This document shows positions 59,747 through 64,000 of a stretch of 64,000 nt of DNA, in pieces; the stretch's first letter is position 1; each line of letters starts with the position of its first letter. The position numbers and the translations under genes are program-made. The notes under the pieces were generated by a model that worked only from the letters and a program-made list of their open reading frames with translations, was not told the origin of the DNA and made no database searches. Origin of the DNA: Salegentibacter agarivorans. Lineage in GTDB: Bacteria; Bacteroidota; Bacteroidia; Flavobacteriales; Flavobacteriaceae. The DNA lies in the NCBI RefSeq assembly GCF_900113135.1, contig NZ_FOOH01000012.1, positions 85,101 through 149,100 of the forward strand, written 5' to 3'.

Positions 59747-62482
59747 ATGGTATCTTTTATTTCAGGAGTTCTTAAGGAACTCATTTCTTCAGAAGAAAAT
59801 ATTTCAGAAATCATCTTTATTCTTCCCAGCAAACGTGCAGGAAGTTTTCTATTAAAAGAACTTTCTGCTTTAAGTGAAAATCACATTTTCGCTCCAAAAG
59901 TTTATAGTATTGAAGAATTCACAGAAGTAATTTCTAAAATAAAAACTGTAGATAATACTCTTACTCTTTTCGAGTTTTATAATGTCTACAAGAAAATTAC
60001 ACCAATAGAGGAACAGGAGGATTTTGAAACTTTTACGGCCTGGGCACAAAGCCTTATCCATGACTTCAATGAAATAGACCGTTATTTAATAGATTACAAA
60101 AGCTTTTTTAATTACCTGGCAGATATTCAGGACCTAAAACATTGGTCTATCCAGGAACCCAAAACCGAATTGATAAATAATTATTTATCGTTTTGGAATA
60201 GTTTACCGGCATTTTACGAAGCCTTAAAAGAAGAATTACTTTCCAAAAACACCGGCTACCAGGGTTTAATTTATAGGAAAGCCTCAGAAAATATTACAGA
60301 ATACACCCAAACCAACAAAGCCCAGCACCTTTTTATCGGTTTTAATGCCCTAAATACTGCTGAGCAACTAATAGTTCAACATCTATTAGAAAACGATCGA
60401 GCAGAGATTTACTGGGACTTAGATGAGGTTTTTGTAAAAGACCGCCAGCACGATGCTTCACTCTTTATAAATCAGTATTTAAAAGACTGGCCGGTTTATA
60501 AGAAAAAGAAAGCTAAGCTTAATGTAAACGAGTATTATAAAGCTAAAAATATTCAAATTACCGGCGTTCCAAAGAATGTGGGACAGGCCAAATATTTAGG
60601 AGAATTATTGGCGAATTTAGATGAAGAAACACTACAGGAAACCGCCGTGGTTTTAGGAGAAGAAGACCTTTTGTTACCCGTTTTAAACAGTTTGCCGCCT
60701 AATGTACAGGATTTGAATATCACCATGGGTTTTCCGCTTAAAAATGCGCCTATCGCTTCTTTGTTTGACAGGTTATTTCAAATTCACCAAAACACCGGTT
60801 CTGCTTATTATTATAAAGATGTGATTTCGGTAATTAATCACCCCGCTTTAAACGAAATTCTAAAAAAGGAAACCGAAGTTTTTATAGAAAAAATCCAGTC
60901 AGAAAACACGGTAAATCTTTCAGAAAAAGAAATTATAAATTCGTTTTCTGCTGAAGCAAAACCTTTAATAAAAGCTTGTTTTAGAAGTTGGGATAACTCG
61001 CCTAAAAAAGCCTTAGAAGCTTTTCAGGAAATTATAAACCAGGTTAAAATTCATTTAAAAAGTAGCGAGAATAAGCTTGGTTTGGAGTTTTTATATCATT
61101 TTCATGTGCTGTTTAACAAACTGGAAAACCTCAACGAAGCTTATCCTCACCTAAAAAGTATTAAATCACTTTATCAGTTTTATAAAGAAATAATGAGTAC
61201 CCAAAACCTGGATTTCCAGGGAAGGCCGTTTAAAGGTTTACAGCTTATGGGAATGTTGGAATCGCGGGCTTTAGATTTTAAAAATGTGATTATTTGTTCG
61301 GTAAATGAGGGCGTTTTACCTTCGGGTAAATCGGGGAGTTCTTTTATTCCTTTCGATTTAAAACAAACTTACAAACTGCCCACTTACAAAGAGAAAGACG
61401 CGGTTTACACCTATCATTTTTACAGACTTTTACAACGCGCTCAAAATGTGCATTTGCTTTATAATACAGAAACCGACGGGTTGAATTCCGGAGAAAAAAG
61501 CAGGTTTCTTACTCAGCTGGAAATTGAGAAACAACCGGCGCATCAGCTCACGCATGCTATGGTGAGTCCAAGAGTTCCGGCAATTAAAAATGAACTTCGG
61601 GAAGTGAAAAAAACTCCTGAAATTATGGAGAAGATCCAATCCCTCGCTACTTATGGCTTCTCCCCTTCTGCCCTAACTTCTTATATTAGAAATCCGCTTG
61701 ACTTTTACAGGCAGTACGTTCTAGGTGTTCGTGATAGCGAAGAAGTTGAGGAAACAGTAGCTTACAATACATTGGGGACGGTGGTACATGATAGCCTTGA
61801 AAATTTTTATAAACCGCTGGAGAACCAAATGCTCACGGAAGAGCATATAAAAGATTTTAAAGCTAGGATCCAGGAAGAGATCACGCTTCAGTTTAAAAAA
61901 TCTTATATGAACGGGCCGGTAAACCAGGGAAAAAACTTGTTGATTTATGAAGTGGCCAAACGTTATTTGCGCAACTTTTTAAACCTGGAATTAGACAGAC
62001 TTAAATCTGAAGAGATTAAAATCCTAAAAATTGAGAAAACTTTAAAATCTGAAATTAGGATAGAGCATCTTGATTTTCCGATCTTTATGCGCGGAAAAGT
62101 TGATCGTGTGGAAAATGCTGACGGTATAACCAGAATTATTGACTATAAAACAGGGAAGGTAACCCAGGATAAAATTGAAATTGTAGATTGGGAAGATCTC
62201 GCTTCAGATTACGATAAATACAGCAAAAGTTTCCAGGTATTAGCGTATACTAAGATGATGCAAGATCAAAGCTCGATAGATTTACCGGTTGAAGCCGGCA
62301 TTATTTCATTTAAAAATTTAAAAAGCGGATTCCTGAAATTCGCTAAAAAAGATAAACCAAGAACAAAAAATAAAGAAACTGCTATAAATAAGGAGATTCT
62401 AGGCGCATTTGAGATAGAATTAAAGAAACTAATTACCGAAATTTGCGATCCTGAAATTCCTTTTAAGGAAAAAGAAATATAA
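59747..62482 (+). CDS. AddB-like PD-(D/E)XK nuclease family protein
   Basis: A 911-residue protein. It starts VSFISGVLKELISSEENISE and contains IIFILPSKRAGSFLLKELSA, the degenerate AddB helicase-like opening, and KGLQLMGMLESRALDFKNVI (degenerate helicase motif V area). At the C-terminus it has SPSALTSYIRNPLDFYRQYV, GTVVHDSLENFY and RGKVDRVENADGITRIIDYK plus TGK (PD-(D/E)XK site). The iron-sulfur cysteines of Bacillus AddB are not evident. It probably forms the second subunit with the AddA-like protein for double-strand break repair. The ATG is 10 nt after the OmpA terminator. Confidence 0.88.
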   Translation: MVSFISGVLKELISSEENISEIIFILPSKRAGSFLLKELSALSENHIFAPKVYSIEEFTEVISKIKTVDNTLTLFEFYNVYKKITPIEEQEDFETFTAWAQSLIHDFNEIDRYLIDYKSFFNYLADIQDLKHWSIQEPKTELINNYLSFWNSLPAFYEALKEELLSKNTGYQGLIYRKASENITEYTQTNKAQHLFIGFNALNTAEQLIVQHLLENDRAEIYWDLDEVFVKDRQHDASLFINQYLKDWPVYKKKKAKLNVNEYYKAKNIQITGVPKNVGQAKYLGELLANLDEETLQETAVVLGEEDLLLPVLNSLPPNVQDLNITMGFPLKNAPIASLFDRLFQIHQNTGSAYYYKDVISVINHPALNEILKKETEVFIEKIQSENTVNLSEKEIINSFSAEAKPLIKACFRSWDNSPKKALEAFQEIINQVKIHLKSSENKLGLEFLYHFHVLFNKLENLNEAYPHLKSIKSLYQFYKEIMSTQNLDFQGRPFKGLQLMGMLESRALDFKNVIICSVNEGVLPSGKSGSSFIPFDLKQTYKLPTYKEKDAVYTYHFYRLLQRAQNVHLLYNTETDGLNSGEKSRFLTQLEIEKQPAHQLTHAMVSPRVPAIKNELREVKKTPEIMEKIQSLATYGFSPSALTSYIRNPLDFYRQYVLGVRDSEEVEETVAYNTLGTVVHDSLENFYKPLENQMLTEEHIKDFKARIQEEITLQFKKSYMNGPVNQGKNLLIYEVAKRYLRNFLNLELDRLKSEEIKILKIEKTLKSEIRIEHLDFPIFMRGKVDRVENADGITRIIDYKTGKVTQDKIEIVDWEDLASDYDKYSKSFQVLAYTKMMQDQSSIDLPVEAGIISFKNLKSGFLKFAKKDKPRTKNKETAINKEILGAFEIELKKLITEICDPEIPFKEKEI

Positions 62483-62489
62483 AAAACCT

Positions 62490-63392
62490 ATGGAAATCAC
62501 TAAAAGAACTAACCTCCAGATAGATGGAAAGCACAATAAACCTATTCTTATAGATTTAATTTTTAACGACGATAAGAAACCCAAGCCAATCATAATTTTT
62601 TGCCACGGCTATAAAGGTTTTAAAGATTGGGGCGCCTGGGATAAAATGGGAGAATTTTATGCAGAAAAGGGTTATTTCTTCGTGAAATTTAACTTTTCTC
62701 ACAACGGGACTTCTCCAGAAAACCCAACCGAATTCTTAAATATTGAAGCCTTTGGAGATAATAATTATATAAAGGAGTTAGATGACCTCCAAACCGTTAT
62801 AGACTGGGTGCTAACCCCAGATTTTGACCAGGCTCAACAAATAGACGTGAAGAGTATTAACCTGATTGGGCATTCTCGAGGTGGCGGAATTGCAATTATA
62901 AAAACTGCTGAAGAAGAAAGAATTAACAAGCTTATTACCCTTGCCGCGGTAAGTGATTTTGCTTCTCGTTTCCCAAAAGAAAAAGAACTGGAAGCCTGGG
63001 AGAAAAAAGGCGTGCAATACATAAAAAACACCCGTACCGGGCAGCAATTACCGCATCATTACCAATTCTATAAGAATTTTAGAGAAAACAGGGAGCGTTT
63101 AAATATTCAAAAAGCAACCAAAAAGCTGGATATTCCCCATTTTATTGCTCACGGAAGTAATGACACCACGGTATCTATTGCCGATGCCGGGAATTTATTT
63201 GAATGGAGTGCTATTTCTAAATTGCTTTTGGTAGAAAATGCCGATCACGTTTTTGGTATTTCTCACCCGTGGAATAAAGATGAATTAACTAAAGAATTTC
63301 AGCACGTGCTTAATAGAACGGCAACTTTTCTCGATGCCAGCGTTCAGGATCTAAAAGACGAATACATAGATAACGACGAAGCTGATTCTTAA
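62490..63392 (+). CDS. alpha/beta hydrolase
   Basis: A 300-residue hydrolase with the oxyanion loop IIFCHGYKGFKDWGAWDKMG, the nucleophile Ser in SINLIGHSRGGGIAIIKTAE (GHSRGG), an acid near HGSNDTTVSIADAGNL and the final His in VENADHVFGISHPW. The family covers esterases and peptidases; the substrate is unknown. It lies 7 nt downstream of the AddB-like gene and is probably co-transcribed. A terminator follows. Confidence 0.87.
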   Translation: MEITKRTNLQIDGKHNKPILIDLIFNDDKKPKPIIIFCHGYKGFKDWGAWDKMGEFYAEKGYFFVKFNFSHNGTSPENPTEFLNIEAFGDNNYIKELDDLQTVIDWVLTPDFDQAQQIDVKSINLIGHSRGGGIAIIKTAEEERINKLITLAAVSDFASRFPKEKELEAWEKKGVQYIKNTRTGQQLPHHYQFYKNFRENRERLNIQKATKKLDIPHFIAHGSNDTTVSIADAGNLFEWSAISKLLLVENADHVFGISHPWNKDELTKEFQHVLNRTATFLDASVQDLKDEYIDNDEADS

Positions 63393-63416
63393 GCTTTTTA
63401 AAAGTATATTTTCACT

Positions 63417-63452
63417 AAAAACGGTCTTGAATTAATTTTTAAGATCGTTTTT
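63417..63452 (+). terminator. terminator after the alpha/beta hydrolase gene
   Basis: AAAAACGGTCTT and AAGATCGTTTTT form a 12-bp stem with one G-U pair, with a T-rich tail. Confidence 0.75.
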
Positions 63453-63466
63453 CATTTTAAATAAAT

Positions 63467-63546
63467 CGTCATTCTGAATTTAGTTTAGAATCTAATATTT
63501 TGATAATCTAAACATGTTAGAAGCTGAAACAAGTTCAGCTTGACGA
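63467..63546. repeat. REP-like repeat B (copy B3)
   Basis: Runs from CGTCATTCTGAATTTAG through GAATCTAATATTTTGATAATC, TTAGAAGCTGAAACAAGTTC and ends TTGACGA. It contains the palindrome CTGAAACAAGTTCAG found in B2, and shares the TTAGAAGCT block with B1. Confidence 0.75.
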
Positions 63547-63569
63547 AAACCTTGTTTAGACAGCGTGGT

Positions 63570-63663
63570 TTGTGAAGAATATCGCCCTGAAGCGTCGGGG
63601 GAACCGATGCCCTTCCCGATTATGTATCGGGACGCACTAGCCAGCCCGCAATATTTTCAAAAT
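63570..63663. repeat. structured element with imperfect terminal inverted repeats
   Basis: Its outer ends GAAGAATATCGCCCTG and (complement of the right end) GAAAATATTGCGGGCTG are similar; inside are GCGTCGGGGG/GGGACGC and the hairpin CCCGATTATGTATCGGG. It is GC-richer than its surroundings and has no ORF. It ends about 20 nt from the group II intron end. Confidence 0.45.
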
Positions 63664-63728
63664 GAAAAGTTCGGAAATAATCAAGTAGGGTGAAGATAAT
63701 AAATATTTGAGCATTTATTATCTTCATC

Positions 63729-63768
63729 CCTCTTCCAGAACCGTGCATACGGGTCTCGTACACGGCTC
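63729..63768 (-). ncRNA. group II intron domain V
   Basis: Reads GAGCCGTGTACGAGACCCGT and then ATGCACGGTTCTGGAAGAGG on the minus strand. The lower stem GAGCCGTG pairs with the CACGGTTC strand, the AGC catalytic triad lies at its base, and TACG/CGTA forms the upper stem. This is the catalytic core of the intron. Confidence 0.85.
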
Positions 63769-63771
63769 ATG

Positions 63772-64000
63772 TTAAATCTTATTCAGTACTGTTTGATAGT
63801 ACTGATGCAAAGTGTTCCCTTCAACTGTGTCCATTGCGTACAACCCTAATTCTGAGAAGTACTTATTTGGCAGGGCATAGTGTATTAAATTGGTGGAGGA
63901 GTTTCTCCATCGGGTTACCGATATCTTCAGAAAATTCCCCTTATAACCCATACGCCTTAGTTGTCGGTGAAGAGGTTTCCAGCTTTTCCAGCTTTTCATC
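63772..64000 (-). CDS. ltrA: group II intron reverse transcriptase/maturase, C-terminal end
   Basis: The last 75 or so codons of an intron-encoded protein, open to the window edge: SWKPLHRQLRRMGYKGNFLK, VTRWRNSSTNLIHYALPNKY and FSELGLYAMDTVEGNTLHQY. The blocks LRxxGxxxxxLKxSxTRWRNS and HYALPNxxF are typical of the C-terminal part of bacterial group II intron proteins. The reverse transcriptase motifs and maturase domain X are not in view. The stop is 3 nt before domain V, as usual for an ORF in domain IV. Confidence 0.88.
   Translation of the reverse strand, partial: MKSWKSWKPLHRQLRRMGYKGNFLKISVTRWRNSSTNLIHYALPNKYFSELGLYAMDTVEGNTLHQYYQTVLNKI

Larger units (their letters stand above)
63686..64000 (-). 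mobile_element. 3' end of a group II intron, cut by the window edge
   Basis: On the minus strand, the end of a maturase gene is followed after 3 nt by domain V (63729-63768), with its AGC triad, a tetraloop-like tip and the GGTTC partner strand, and then domain VI (stem GAAGATAATAAAT/ATTTATTATCTTC, 63690-63726). The 3' splice end is placed near 63685-63686 after CCCTAC. The intron 5' part lies beyond the right edge. Confidence 0.85.

Noticed and set aside
1..64000. CRISPR array, rRNA or tRNA genes, prophage or plasmid functions
   Set aside because: None seen: no regularly spaced repeats, no rRNA landmarks, no tRNA arms in the intergenic regions, no phage or replication genes.

Overview
The window reads as a chromosomal segment of a member of the family Flavobacteriaceae (Bacteroidota), close in style to Gramella, Salegentibacter or Zunongwangia. 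The evidence is AT-rich DNA, promoters with the Bacteroidota -7 box TAnnTTTG, almost no Shine-Dalgarno sequences, a complete Bat (aerotolerance) operon, an IPExxxVDY-family protein beside pyruvate kinase, and OmpA with thrombospondin type-3 repeats. I see no rRNA, tRNA, CRISPR array or prophage. Almost all of it is core chromosome; the only clear mobile element is a group II intron cut by the right edge.

Layout. 1-2.5 kb: start of a trans-sulfuration enzyme (minus), a DUF3298-type lipoprotein, an ArsC-like protein and an EamA transporter. 2.5-11.7 kb: housekeeping genes: thioesterase, YheT-like hydrolase, yicC-gmk-nadD, a Kbp/LysM protein, gpsA, a small-gene cluster, pheS and a CvpA-family gene. 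11.8-13.8 kb: SulP anion transporter and a small secreted protein. 13.9-23.1 kb (minus): one long operon, MoxR, DUF58, a 544-residue membrane protein, BatA, BatB, BatC, BatD, BatE. 23.2-31.2 kb: DUF4382 lipoprotein, SDR, an AlbA_2 protein coupled to a metallophosphoesterase, acyl-ACP desaturase, YkvA protein, an ALDH7-type dehydrogenase and 3-hydroxyanthranilate dioxygenase. 31.2-39.6 kb: asparaginase, outer-membrane phospholipase A, then a GbsR/MarR regulator with a tripartite RND efflux pump; the phospholipase and the regulator share the same palindrome beside their promoters. 39.8-43.9 kb: thioredoxin, small enzymes, a toxin-antitoxin pair whose toxin is frameshifted, and dinB. 43.9-49.4 kb: acpP-fabF-rnc-IPExxxVDY-pyk (minus) diverging from purN-rnhA. 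49.6-63.4 kb: PfkB kinase, a long PurF-like protein, superoxide dismutase, an AddA-like and an AddB-like gene separated by kbl and an OmpA gene, and a hydrolase. 63.4-64 kb: a REP-like repeat, a second structured repeat and the 3' end of a group II intron on the minus strand.

The most unexpected signals are non-coding. Two nearly identical units of about 75 nt lie in tandem between the purF-like gene and sod. Each has its own -7 box at the same distance, a 5' stem-loop, a conserved linker and an intrinsic terminator, so they look like twin small-RNA genes. At least two families of dispersed intergenic repeats are present, and the palindromic core of one has become part of the batC reading frame ahead of its signal peptide.
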